This document shows, piece after piece, positions 52,364 through 60,960 of a DNA stretch of 64,000 nucleotides. Positions within the stretch are counted from its first letter, which is position 1. Every line of letters begins with the position of its first letter. The stretch lies in NCBI RefSeq assembly GCF_035917415.1, contig NZ_CP109073.1, positions 5,783,023-5,847,022 of the forward strand, given 5' to 3'. The notes beneath the pieces are model-generated. The model saw only the letters and a list, made by a program, of their open reading frames with translations, searched no databases and was not told the origin of the DNA. Both the position numbers and the translations under genes were made by a program. Origin of the DNA: Streptomyces sp. NBC_01803 (lineage in GTDB: Bacteria; Actinomycetota; Actinomycetes; Streptomycetales; Streptomycetaceae).

Positions 52364-52933
52364 GTGACCGTGGCCGATGAGATCCGCACCGCGATCGAGA
52401 CCGCGCTCCAGTCCGCTCAGACCCGCCCCCTGCCAGTGTCCCCGGCCGCCCGCATGCGCGTCATCGCCCGCGCCGAACGCGGCTCCACCCGGGCCGTCGC
52501 GCAACGGCTGGGTGTCTCCGTCCGCACGGTCCAGCGCTACCTGGCCGGGCAGATCAAGAGCCCGACGCCGCGTCTGGCCGCCGCCCTGGAACGCGAGGCG
52601 CGCCGGTCCTGGCAGCCCGGTATCCGGGCCCGCGCCATCCGGCAGGCCGCCGCCAGGGCCGGGATCACGGTGGAGACCCGCGCCCGGTTCGGGTTCACCG
52701 CCGCCCCCAGCTCCACCGACGACCCGCGCCTGCGCCGCCTCACCGAGACCCTCCCCGCCGATGTCACCGCCCGCCTCCTGGCCGCGCACGAAGCCGGGGC
52801 CGGCGAACAGCAGCTCACGCAGCTCCTCGGCGCCGGTCTCGGGCACGCCTACTTCCGCGACGGAGGGCGGCGCGCGCACGGCCTGGACGTCACCGTGACC
52901 GATATCGACTACCTGGACATCGAGCTGACCTGA
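52364..52933 (+). CDS. tpg: Telomere terminal protein (Tpg family)
   Basis: A 189-residue protein matching the Streptomyces terminal proteins that are covalently attached to the 5' ends of linear replicons. The helix-turn-helix STRAVAQRLGVSVRTVQRYL lies at about residues 43-62; then GQIKSPTPRLAAALERE, RRSWQPGIRARAIRQAAARA, ITVETRARFGFTAAPSSTDD and the C-terminal VTVTDIDYLDIEL. All are diagnostic of TpgA/TpgL/TpgC. GTG 52364 follows GAGGGGGAT; GTG 52370 is the alternative. The usual partner gene tap is not adjacent. It primes DNA end-patching together with telomere-binding proteins. Its presence argues for a linear replicon. Confidence 0.93.
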   Translation: MTVADEIRTAIETALQSAQTRPLPVSPAARMRVIARAERGSTRAVAQRLGVSVRTVQRYLAGQIKSPTPRLAAALEREARRSWQPGIRARAIRQAAARAGITVETRARFGFTAAPSSTDDPRLRRLTETLPADVTARLLAAHEAGAGEQQLTQLLGAGLGHAYFRDGGRRAHGLDVTVTDIDYLDIELT

Positions 52934-52956
52934 CCCGCCCTGCCGACTGCGTGCCG

Positions 52957-53039
52957 GTGGTTAAACCCGTGGTTAAACCCGCGGTTAACCCCGGGTTAAG
53001 CCCCCGGTTAAATCCGGGGTTAATCCCGTAGTTATTTCC
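52957..53039. repeat. Array of GGTTAA repeats (iteron-like) after tpg
   Basis: Six copies of GGTTAA followed by CCC-like triplets start at 52959, 52971, 52983, 52994, 53006 and 53018, with a degenerate seventh (AGTTATTTCC) at 53030. Spacing is 12, 12, 11, 12 and 12 bases, close to one helical turn, so a protein could bind them on one face. The units carry short dyads (GGTTAACC). It lies immediately downstream of the terminal protein gene. Possible roles are a replication-origin iteron or binding site of a telomere protein. Confidence 0.8.
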
Positions 53040-53356
53040 ATGACGGTCGATGCATCCGCTCTGACCTGCGGGACCAGGGGTCACAGTCACGCCGACTACT
53101 TCTCCCTGGGCCCTGGTGCCCGCTGGCACCGGCCCGGGGGAAGTCCTTCGCCGCCGGGTCCCGGCACCCGGGCTGGCCGCGCCCGCGCCGACGACGACCG
53201 TGCGCCGCGCGCCGCCGGGGCGCTCCGTACGTCCGTGCCGTCGATGCCGTCCGTGCCGTTCATGTCGGTCCCTCGCTCCGGGTCTACGGCGCCGCGTTCC
53301 CGCGCCATGGCTTCCGGCCAGTCTGGGGCATATCCGGGCATATGGCACGACTGGGC
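53040..53356. other. Gene-free stretch between the repeat array and the MFS gene
   Basis: About 315 bases. A minus-strand frame of 81 codons (53096-53341) contains a small NGTDGIDGTDV repeat, but I see no family or ribosome site to support it. Confidence 0.4.
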
Positions 53357-54572
53357 TCAGCGGCGGTCCGGCTCCCCGGCGGGAGTCATGCCGCGCGGCA
53401 GGAAGGACACCAGGACCGCCCCCAGGACCGCGGGGATCATGAAGGCGTAGAACCCGGCCTTGGCGGAGTCGGACAGATCGGTGGCGAAGGCCACGTAGGT
53501 CGGGCCGATGATCGCGCCGCCCCGGCCGACGGCCAGGCAGAACCCCAGGGCGGTACCGCGCAGACGAGCCGGGAAGTAACTGCTCATGCAGGCGATCACC
53601 ATGTTCTGACCGCCCAGCGAGCCGAGCCCCGCCACGGCCGACATCACCAGCAGCAGCCACCGCTCCTGTGGCGTGCTCAGCAGGAACAGCGCGCACGCGG
53701 CCAGCAGGAAGCACCCCAGGGTGACGGCCTTGAGATGCCCGCGGTCGGCCAGCAGCGCCAGCCCCATGACGCCGACGCTCGCCCCGATGGTGAAGGCGAT
53801 CGAGAACTCCAGGGACGACTTCAGGTCGTACCCGGACCGGAGCATCACCGTGGGCAGCCAGGCGGTGGTCGAGAACAGCAGCGCCAGGCTCATGAACGCC
53901 GTGGCGCAGAACAGGACGGTGGCGCGCCGGCGGGCGGGCGCGAACAGCGCGCCCACCGGGACCCGGCCGTGGCCGGTCTCCGCCGTTCGCCCCCGGGCCG
54001 GGACCGACCGCCAGATGAGCGGGACGGCCAGCAGCGGCAGGGCGCCGATCAGGAAGAGCCGCTGGAACGGGGTCTCCGGCAGCAGCAGCCGGCCGAGGAG
54101 GGCGCAGCCCGTGCCGCCGACGCCGATGGCGCCCAGCGGCACGGCCAGGTGCAGCGCGCGGCGGCCCTTCGGGGCCGCCCCCGCGACGAACGCGCCGACC
54201 ACGGGGGCCAGCGCGCCGATGCCGATACCGGTGCCGAAGCGGGCGGCGCCGAACAGGCCGAGGCCGGGCGCGAGGCCCGCCAGCAGCATGCACAGCGAGA
54301 CCCAGGCGACCGAGGCCGCTATCGGCAGGCGGTAGCCCCAGCGGTCGGAGGCCCAGCCCGCGAGGAGGGAGCCCAGCGGCATGCCGGCCGCGGTGACGCT
54401 GCCGAGGGTGCCGAGCGTGCCGGGGGTGACGTTCCACTCCGCGTGGTGGAGCAGCGAGGGGGCCCACGGTGCCGAGGACGAAGAGGTCGTACCCGTCGAT
54501 GAAGAAGACGAGGAACGCCAGGGGCAGGGCCCCTCGCCGCGTCGCGGGGATGGTCCGGGGGGAGTGGGTCAC
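53357..54572 (-). pseudogene. MFS aromatic acid transporter, frameshifted
   Basis: Start GTG 54572: ALPLAFLVFFIDGYDLFVLG, TVGP. The DGYDLFVLG segment is the hallmark of aromatic-acid/H+ symporters (AAHS family, PcaK/MhpT-like). At the run of five G at 54458-54462 the frame shifts; removing one base gives SLLHHAEWNVTPGTLGTLGS, TAAGMPLGSLLAGWASDRWG, RLPIAASVAWVS and ten more helices to the stop at 53357 (GMTPAGEPDRR). A one-base indel in a homopolymer may be a real lesion, phase variation or sequencing error. The start overlaps the stop of the upstream FAD monooxygenase gene (GTGA), so they are an uptake-and-hydroxylation operon. Confidence 0.88.
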
Positions 54573-56170
54573 GGTCTGTTCCTCGATCGTGGTCGTTCTT
54601 CCTGCCGGCCGGGAGCCGTCAGGGGTCGGTACGGGTGGCCGGTGACGCGGCGCAGGACGGCGCGGGCGGCGCGCCCGTCGGCGCCGTACCAGGCGACGTG
54701 CTGGTCGGGGCGGACCAGGGTCAGCGGCCCGGCCGGGCCGGGGGCGCGGTGGTCCGCGGTGGTCAGCGGGATGCCCAGCTCGCGGGCGGCGGCCGTGAAG
54801 TCGCGGACGCCGGGCGCGGCCAGGTCGCCGAGGAGGGTGAGGCCGCGGCCGAGGCGGGAGTAGAGGGAGTCGCCGGGCCGCAGCCAGCGGTGCGGCAGGC
54901 GCCGTCCCGGACCCTCGGCGACGACGGGGGAGCCCTCGTAGGTGTAGTCGAGGACCAGGTCGAGGCTGTGGAACTCGCCGTCCTTCGTCCGGTGGACCGC
55001 CTCCGCGACCGCCGGCCGGGCCGCCGCGAACTCCTCGTCGGTGCCGGTGAGCCGGGGGTCGGACAGCTCGGGGGCCAGGGTCGCCATGTTCCGCGCGGCC
55101 TCCTCGATGGTCCTGGCGGCTATGGGGCGGCGTTCGGCCTCGTAGCTGGCCAGCAGCGCGGGCGGCGCCCAGCCGTTCAGCACCGCGGCGAGCTTCCAGC
55201 CGAGGTTGACCGCGTCGCCGACGCCGGTGTTGAAGCCGTGGCCGCCCCAGGGCGGGTTCTGGTGGGCGGCGTCCCCGGCGAGGAAGATCCGTCCCTCGCC
55301 GTACCGGTCGGCCAGCAGCATCCGTGCCTGCCACGGGTCGGTGGCCAGGATCTCCGCCTCGATGTCCGCCCCCACCAGCTCGCGCACCAGCCGGGCCGGG
55401 TCCGCCTCGCCGGCCGCCCGGTCCACGCCCTGGGCGATGCACCACCAGGTGGCGTCCAGGTCCAGCCGCCCCAGCAGCCCGGGCCGGGACGGGTCCAGTA
55501 CCCAGTAGTGGACGGCGGGACCGTGCGGCACCCGCTCGGCCAGCCCTGGCGCGCGGAAGACGATGTTGACGTTGGGACGCGCGTCGTCGGCGCCCTCGTA
55601 CCGCGCGCCGATCGCCGCGCGGCTGACGCCGCGCCCGCCGTCGCACCCGGCCGCGTACGCGGCGCGGATCTCGCGCGCCGCCCCGTCGGGACCGGCGAGG
55701 GAGGCGGTGACGCCGTCCGGGTCCTGGCGCAGCGCCTCGACCCGCCAGCCGGTGAGCAGGGCCGCGTGCGGCGAGGCGTCGACCGCCTCGCGCAGGATCT
55801 CCTCGACCAGCGGCTGGGGCGCCTGCTGCCCCGGCTCGGCGGCGCGGTCGGAGCCGCCGAGGTCCAGGCCGAAACAGCCGGTGAAGCGGGTGATCTCGCG
55901 CCCGAGGAGGCGGGTGGCGAACACGGCCTCGTCCGACCACGCGACGGGCAGGGGCGCGCGGTCGCGGATCGTGGTGGCGAGGCCCCACCGGGCGAACAGT
56001 TCCATGGTGCGCGCGGAGACGGTCTTGGCCCGGGGCCGCAGCCACGACACGGTGGCGCGCGGCTCCACGACCAGCGAGCCGACGCTGTGGTGGGCCAGTT
56101 CCAGCGCGGTGGCGAGTCCCACCGGCCCGCCGCCGGCGATCAGGACGGGTACGGAGTCCTCGGGGTTCAT
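54569..56170 (-). CDS. Class A FAD-dependent aromatic monooxygenase
   Basis: A 533-residue flavoprotein hydroxylase: GGGPVG at residues 13-18, GCDGGRGVSRAAIG (DG motif) and IFLAGDAAHQNPPWGGHGFN with NTGVGDAVNLGWKLAA (GD motif). It belongs to the MhpA/PheA group that hydroxylates phenolic substrates with NAD(P)H. ATG 56168-56170 follows GGAAAGGCCC. The next gene is an aromatic-acid-type MFS transporter. The promoter carries an element almost identical to that at 28636, so both loci probably respond to the same regulator. Confidence 0.9.
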   Translation of the reverse strand: MNPEDSVPVLIAGGGPVGLATALELAHHSVGSLVVEPRATVSWLRPRAKTVSARTMELFARWGLATTIRDRAPLPVAWSDEAVFATRLLGREITRFTGCFGLDLGGSDRAAEPGQQAPQPLVEEILREAVDASPHAALLTGWRVEALRQDPDGVTASLAGPDGAAREIRAAYAAGCDGGRGVSRAAIGARYEGADDARPNVNIVFRAPGLAERVPHGPAVHYWVLDPSRPGLLGRLDLDATWWCIAQGVDRAAGEADPARLVRELVGADIEAEILATDPWQARMLLADRYGEGRIFLAGDAAHQNPPWGGHGFNTGVGDAVNLGWKLAAVLNGWAPPALLASYEAERRPIAARTIEEAARNMATLAPELSDPRLTGTDEEFAAARPAVAEAVHRTKDGEFHSLDLVLDYTYEGSPVVAEGPGRRLPHRWLRPGDSLYSRLGRGLTLLGDLAAPGVRDFTAAARELGIPLTTADHRAPGPAGPLTLVRPDQHVAWYGADGRAARAVLRRVTGHPYRPLTAPGRQEERPRSRNRP

Positions 56171-56193
56171 GACGGGCCTTTCCGGGGGTGGCC

Positions 56194-56226
56194 AATTAAC
56201 CATGATGATTATGCTGATATGCCCCC
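56194..56226. promoter_or_regulatory. Shared promoter/operator element, copy 2 (FAD monooxygenase-MFS operon)
   Basis: ACCATGATGATTATGCTGA at 56199-56217, followed by TATGCCCCC. It aligns with 28641-28669 (17 of 19 identical in the core, plus the trailing TGCCCCC). It is about 25-55 bases before the monooxygenase start in the same orientation as copy 1 to its gene. Confidence 0.65.
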
Positions 56227-56323
56227 GATGAGGGAAGTGGAGGTGGGCGGCCTTTTCCCGCACATCCGGAGAGTGATGCGGGCATGACAATGAAAGGGGA
56301 CGGCCTCTCGCCGGGGCGGGAAC

Positions 56324-56775
56324 TCAGACGGTGTCCGGCCCCGGCGCGCCGCGGTCGGCGTCCAGGACCCCGGCGGCGAAGCCCGTCAGGGGGAGGGGCT
56401 GTTTCCGTCCAGATCGATTTGCCGGTCTGCGTGTAGCGGGCGCCCCAGCGGCGGGTCATCGCGGCGACCAGTTGCAGACCCCGTCCGCTCTCGTCCAGGA
56501 CCGAGGTGTGGCGGATGCGCGGGGTCGCCTCGCTGCCGTCGGAGACCTCGCACGTCAGGACCGTGCTGCGGAGCAGACGCAGACGGATCGGGCCCGCGGC
56601 GTGCCGGATGACGTTGCCGACCAGCTCGCTGGCGACCAGCTCCGTCGTCATCTCCAGCTCCCGCAGCCCCCAGGCCGCCAACTGCCTGCGGATGTGTTCC
56701 CGGGCCTGGCCGGCGGCGGCCGGGTCCTCGGGCAGGTCCCAGGCGGCGATGTCCTCCTCGGGCAGCCGGGGTCTT
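56324..56775 (-). pseudogene. SpoIIE-type phosphatase fragment (C-terminal ATPase domain)
   Basis: On the minus strand: EEDIAAWDLPEDPAAAGQAR, EHIRRQLAAWGLRELEMTTE, LVASELVGNVIRHAAGPIRL, DESGRGLQLVAAMTRRWG and TGKSIWTETA, the HATPase_c_2 anti-sigma-like domain that ends Streptomyces SpoIIE-type PP2C phosphatases. The phosphatase and PAS/GAF parts are missing upstream, and a one-base shift near 56395 moves the native end (LTGFAAGVLDADRGAPGPD, stop 56324-56326) into another frame. Gene fragment. Confidence 0.75.
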
Positions 56776-57375
56776 CGGCTTGGGGTGTCACCGGTGGGCA
56801 GGCGGATTGTGCTGATCAGAGCCCTGTGGATGGGTCGGTCATGGTGACAGAGTTCCGGTTCCCCGGTGACACGAGCCCGGACCGGCCGGTGTCACCGTTC
56901 CCGAATCTCACAGTCGCCCGCCGACACACCTGACCCCGCCCCCCCCGGGGCTGTCATCGCCTGCTGGCTCCCTGGCACGAACCTCGGGCACAGTGTCGCC
57001 ATGGCGGACATGAGCGCGGTATACAGTGCGGTGGGTGCCGTAGGGGGAGCGCTGATCGGCGCGGCGGCGGCGGTGTTCGGGCCTCTTCTGCTGCAGCGAG
57101 GCTCGTCCCGGCAACATAAGGAGTCGGAAGCACGCAGGCGGGCCGGCGAAGAGATCGAGCGGATCATCCAGATCCGGACCACCGGTCGTGCTTGGCAGGA
57201 CTCCCTCGAACGCGCTGTCCAGGATCTGACGGCTGGCCGTCCCGTGGACATCGACCGCTTCGACGAGACCATCACTGCACTGGAGCGAGAAGCTGCAGCT
57301 GCGGCCTACGCCGTCGCTGTGGACGGAGTCTGGGTCGGGTTAGGCCCGGCTTCCCCATCGTACTTACAGGCCATC

Positions 57376-57850
57376 TCATTTGGTGAGTCTGCGGTAGCAG
57401 ATGAGGGTGCAGGCGATGCTCGTGAAGGCCAGGAAGTGGTCGGCTTTGCGTTCGTAGCGGCGGTGGAGTCGGCGGCAGCCGGTGAGCCAGGCGATGGTGC
57501 GTTCGATGGTCCAGCGGTGGCGGCCCAGTCGTTGTGGGGTCTCGACGCCCTTGCGGGCGATGCGGTGCCGGATACCCCGTCCGGCTAGCCATCGCCGCAG
57601 GTGCGCATAGTCGTAGCCCTTGTCGGCGTGGAGCTTGGCCGGCCGTCGCCGCCTGGGTCCCCGGCGGGAGCGGATGGGCGGTATGCCCTTCACCAGGGGG
57701 ATCAGGGCCTGGCTGTCGTGCACGTTGGCGCCCGAGATGCCGACGGACAGGGGCAGACCGTTCCGGTCGGTGATCAGGTGGACCTTCGACCCGTACTTGC
57801 CCCGGTCCACAGGATTCGGACCTGTCAGGTCCCCCTTTTCACCGCCCGCA
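57376..57850 (-). CDS. IS5 transposase, second frame (C-terminal)
   Basis: The downstream frame: KKGDLTGPNPVDRGKYGSKV, HLITDRNGLPLSVGISGANV, KLHADKGYDYAHLRRWLAGR and RHRWTIERTIAWLTGCRRLH. It carries the second Asp (ADKGYD) and the Glu (TIERT) of the DDE triad. It is made as a fusion with the first frame, presumably by -1 frameshifting at a slippery AAAAGGGGG (about 57832-57841 on the plus strand as CCCCCTTTT). Confidence 0.85.
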
Positions 57851-58181
57851 TGTTCACCGAGTCGATCGCACAGCGGGACCAGTCCAGCTCGCCGCGGGCT
57901 CCCAGCTCGTCCAGGACCAGGCGGTGCAGCTTGGCCCACACCCGGGCCTTCGTCCATTCGGCGAAACGCCGGTGAGCCGTCGCGCCCGACGGCCCGAACG
58001 ACGCGGACGGCAACTGCTGCCACGTGCACCCCGACGTGGCCACGAACACGATCGCGGCCAGCACCTCCCGGTCACCGTGCCGACGCCGACCACCACCCTG
58101 CGGCCGCGTCGGCGCCTCCGGCGCCACCCGCTGGAACAACTCCCACAACTCGTCCGGCACCAACCGCTCCACGATCCCCAC
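57825..58181 (-). CDS. IS5 transposase, first frame (N-terminal)
   Basis: A 118-residue frame: MGIVERLVPDELWELFQRVA, GDREVLAAIVFVATSGCTWQ, ATAHRRFAEWTKARVW and LDWSRCAIDSVNMRAVKRGT. It ends at a TGA just after the slippery AAAAGGGGG; a -1 shift there joins it to the second frame. It includes the first catalytic Asp (AIDS). Confidence 0.87.
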   Translation of the reverse strand: MGIVERLVPDELWELFQRVAPEAPTRPQGGGRRRHGDREVLAAIVFVATSGCTWQQLPSASFGPSGATAHRRFAEWTKARVWAKLHRLVLDELGARGELDWSRCAIDSVNMRAVKRGT

Positions 58182-58388
58182 AGCGGAAGACTATCGAACA
58201 AGCCAAATGAGATGACCTGTTAACCCAGCGGCCCGCCACGATCGCCGAGATGCGGGAGGAACTGCGCAAGCACCGCGGGCGGCTGACGGGCGCCCCCCGC
58301 TAATCCGGCCTCCTCACAACCCGGGCCTGAGCAGGCGGTCATGTGCCCGGCCGCCGGGCTAAGGGTGTCGGCGGCGCCGGGCCGGGGG

Positions 58389-59141
58389 TCAGATTCCGGG
58401 AGTGGCGAGGTAGGTGAAACCGGCAGCGGCCAGGGCGACGCCACCGGTGGTCGTCACCCTCACGTCGGAAGGTCCGGGAGCGCCGTCGGGGGTGGGCGGG
58501 GTGACGACGGACAAGGTGGTGTCGTTGACGATCGTCAACGGTGCGGGGGTGGCGCCGAAGGTGACCGACTGGGTCGTGCTGAAACCGGTGCCGGAGATGG
58601 TCACCACGGTCCCGCCGGAAGCCGGACCGGAGTTGGGCGCGAGCGTTCCGATGGTGGGCGTGTCGACGTAGGTGTACGACAGGCCGTTGTTGGTGCCGCC
58701 CGCCGTGGTCACGGTCACGCCCACCGGGCTGGCCGCGGCACCCGCCGGGACAGTGACGGTCAGCTGACCGTCGCTGACTACGGTCGGCGTCGCGGCGTTG
58801 GCACCGAAGTTCACCGCGGTCGCGGTGGACAGCCCTGTGCCGTTGATGGTGACGGTGTTGCCGCCGGCGGTGACACCAGCGGCAGGGCTGAGCGTGGACT
58901 TGAACGGTGCGCCGACGTAGAAGAACGGCAGCGGGTTGCTGGTGCCGCCGGGAGTGGTCACGGTCACGGGGACCGTTCCGCTGCCGGACGGGGTGGTCAC
59001 CGTGACCGAGGTGGCCGTGTTGGCGGTGATGGCGGCCGGCTTGGACCCGAAGTGGACGGCGGTGGCGCCGGACAGGTTGGTGCCGGTGATCGCGACGGTC
59101 TGACCGCCGCCGGAGGATCCCTGGTTCGGGGAGACAGGCAT
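58389..59141 (-). CDS. IPT/TIG-repeat protein
   Basis: A 250-residue protein made of three immunoglobulin-like IPT/TIG domains of about 80 residues: NQGSSGGGQTVAITGTNLSG, AAGVTAGGNTVTINGTGLS and NSGPASGGTVVTISGTGFST mark the start of each. Each ends with a TTPGGTSNPLPFFYV- or TTTGGVALAAAGFTYL-type strand. It has no signal peptide and begins MPVSP. Thr/Val/Gly-rich with a strikingly regular repeat. Such stand-alone IPT proteins occur in Streptomyces near phage-tail-like or surface systems, but no such genes are here. ATG at 59139-59141 follows AAGGGAAAG. Confidence 0.88.
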   Translation of the reverse strand: MPVSPNQGSSGGGQTVAITGTNLSGATAVHFGSKPAAITANTATSVTVTTPSGSGTVPVTVTTPGGTSNPLPFFYVGAPFKSTLSPAAGVTAGGNTVTINGTGLSTATAVNFGANAATPTVVSDGQLTVTVPAGAAASPVGVTVTTAGGTNNGLSYTYVDTPTIGTLAPNSGPASGGTVVTISGTGFSTTQSVTFGATPAPLTIVNDTTLSVVTPPTPDGAPGPSDVRVTTTGGVALAAAGFTYLATPGI

Positions 59142-59821
59142 GACTTTCCCTTCATGGCCTGTACGAGGCCGGGCCAGCGCAGTGCCATGGACGACGAATC
59201 GGACGGACAGGTGCAGACAAGCGGCACCATGCCCGACGGGGCTGCGCGGACACCGCCCAGCCGCTGCCGGCCACCAGCACGCACTTGCCGGTCCGCATCC
59301 CGGCCGAAGGAGTCCCGGCGCGGCGCTACGGCCGTGCCTGTGCCTGGCCGGCTACGCGCCAGGCCAGTCGGTGGGCAGGCCGACCGTCACTCCCCCGGGA
59401 GGAGGGCTGCCCACCGGATTGAACACCACCAGTAACCCATCGGAGTGACGACACCGGCAATAGCCGTGACCCCAATCTCACCCGCATGGCGCAGCGCACC
59501 AAAGGTCCCAATCACCCACGTACCACCCAGCTCTCTATGACAGATCGCGCGACCGCCTTGACCGCTGGTTACGTGCTCCCCGGCGCCCAGGCAGAGCTCC
59601 GCTGCGATCTCTCGGGTTGGTGTCGGTGGTGGTGAGAGTCGGTGGTGGGGGCCTGGTCGGGTGGGTTATGGGGCTGGTCAGTGGGTGTTTCTGGGGCGGG
59701 GCGTTGCTGTCGTGGGGGTGAGAGATGGCTGTGTGGGGTCGCTGTCGTGGGGCTTTATCTCATGGTGGGTGATGCTGTCCCGGGTTTGAGAGTTCTTAAT
59801 GGGGCGCCGTGAACCTCGCGC
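59142..59821. other. Gene-free stretch with strongly G/T-rich strand (59610-59790)
   Basis: About 680 bases. 59142-59600 holds no supported gene. From about 59610 to 59790 the plus strand is almost free of A and C: many GGGTGG, GTGGTGG and TGGGG words, with at least eight runs of three or more G. No frame is coding. It could form G-quadruplex or R-loop structures, and may belong to an unrecognised transcript. Confidence 0.6.
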
Positions 59822-60604
59822 TCAGAGACCCTCGACGCTGACCAGTTCGTGCCGTTCGCTGCCGCCCTTGGTCTGCTGCTCCAGCACGACCCCTACGCCC
59901 CTGCTGTAGAACTTGTGTTCCTCGGTGTCGGGTTCGAGGGGGGTGGTCTCCCTGGTCTCCAGAACGTGGTCGTACGCGCCGGTGGGCACGTCGACGGTCT
60001 CGTTCAGGCTGATCACCTCGGCTCTGTCCTCAGCCACATCGGGGGCGTCCTCCTGCTGGTACCGAGCGCCCTCCTCAGGGTCGGCCAGCATGATGATGCC
60101 CGGCTTGGCCCCCTTCTTGCCCGCCTCCCACGCGCCCTCGGTGCTGACGACCTTGCCGTTCTTGAACTCCTTGGTGTCCTCACCGAAATACCAGACGTTG
60201 CCGGCCCGGTCCTGGGCGAACCAGTCGAAGGTGTCCTCGATGACCTCCCCGTCCAGGGAGACGGTGTCACGCACGACGGTGATGTGAACGCCGAGGATCT
60301 CCTTCTCCCGGTCGGTCACCTCGACCACCGTGACCTCCTTGCCCTGGTCGGTGGTGCCCTCATAGCGCCAGCGGGCGCCGGGCTTGAGCGGCAGGTACGG
60401 GTTGTCGACGCGGTCGACGAAGTCCTCGGGGTTCACGCTGGCACCGGGTGACGGCGAGCCGGAGACGGTCGCCTCGTTGCTCTGTGCGATGCCTGTCGTC
60501 GGCTCCCGCTCCCCGCTGCCCTCGTCGCCGCAGGCCGCCATCGTCAGCGTGAGCGGAGCCATCGCGATGAGCATCAGGGTCTTCCCTCGGCTGGTTGCGA
60601 GCAC
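59822..60604 (-). CDS. Putative lipoprotein
   Basis: A 260-residue protein with a signal peptide (KTLMLIAMAPLTLTMAAC, lipobox Cys25) and a Ser/Pro/Gly-rich linker. The mature domain (DNPYLPLKPGARWRYEGTTD, VTDREKEILGVHITVVRDTV, DWFAQDRAGNVWYFGEDTKE, YDHVLETRETTPLEP, FYSRGVGVVLEQ) resembles beta-rich lipoproteins of unknown function widespread in actinobacteria. GTG at 60602-60604 is chosen because GGAGGAACA lies directly upstream; longer starts would bury the signal peptide. Outer-face membrane-anchored. Confidence 0.85.
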   Translation of the reverse strand: MLATSRGKTLMLIAMAPLTLTMAACGDEGSGEREPTTGIAQSNEATVSGSPSPGASVNPEDFVDRVDNPYLPLKPGARWRYEGTTDQGKEVTVVEVTDREKEILGVHITVVRDTVSLDGEVIEDTFDWFAQDRAGNVWYFGEDTKEFKNGKVVSTEGAWEAGKKGAKPGIIMLADPEEGARYQQEDAPDVAEDRAEVISLNETVDVPTGAYDHVLETRETTPLEPDTEEHKFYSRGVGVVLEQQTKGGSERHELVSVEGL

Positions 60605-60960
60605 TGTTCCTCCACGGGATCTCGCTGTCGGGAAGGCCATGATCATTCGCCGACCGCCAGGGAGAACGGACCGCCGGGCGGCGGCGGGCACGTCACCGGG
60701 AGCTGCCACTCGGACGGCTCAGCCGAGGGCTTGTGCGACGGCGGCGGCCAGGAGCGCGCCGAGGACTTCGATCCGCCGCAGCCGGTCCGGCCGCGGTAAT
60801 TGATCTGCGATCCGCAGTTGACTGTGGACCGTAGTTGAACCTCGAACCCTGCAATGACCTGGGCAAACGCGAGACCCCACCTCAACGGGGGTGGCGGCTC
60901 TGCGGCCGGGCGCCCCGCCCGGTTTGATCCGCGACCGGGCCCGAGGCGCCCGGCACCGGG
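60605..60960. other. Intergenic region before the lipoprotein gene
   Basis: About 355 bases. Contains an AT-richer patch near 60795-60840 (promoter region of the lipoprotein) and a GC hairpin CCGGGCG-CCC-CGCCCGG at 60906-60922, 39 bases beyond the helicase stop, possibly its terminator. No gene supported. Confidence 0.45.

Larger units (their letters stand above)
57367..58219. mobile_element. IS5-family element, 853 bp, TTA duplication
   Basis: Inverted ends CAGGCCATCTCATTTGG (57367-57383) and, reverse complement, CAGGTCATCTCATTTGG (58203-58219), 16 of 17 matching. The target TTA is duplicated at 57364-57366 and 58220-58222. Two overlapping transposase frames on the minus strand. The 345-bp element at 25128-25472 is an internally deleted relative. 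Confidence 0.93.
57001..58303 (+). pseudogene. Small membrane protein gene interrupted by an IS
   Basis: The 5' part (57001-57366) reads MADMSAVYSAVGAVGGALIG, AAAAVFGPLLLQRGS, then a charged helical stretch (EEIERIIQIRTTGRAWQDSL, DITALEREAAAAAYAV-like) to SPSYL. A TTA-flanked IS interrupts. Joining the frame across the IS with one TTA gives SYLTQRPATIAEMREELRKH, RGRLTGAP and a stop at 58301-58303. The intact protein would have about 148 residues with one N-terminal membrane helix. Function unknown. Confidence 0.8.

Noticed and set aside
52890..56195. Minus-strand open frame of 1101 codons
   Set aside because: It overlaps the FAD monooxygenase in the wrong frame; only a short central part is the genuine MFS N-terminus.
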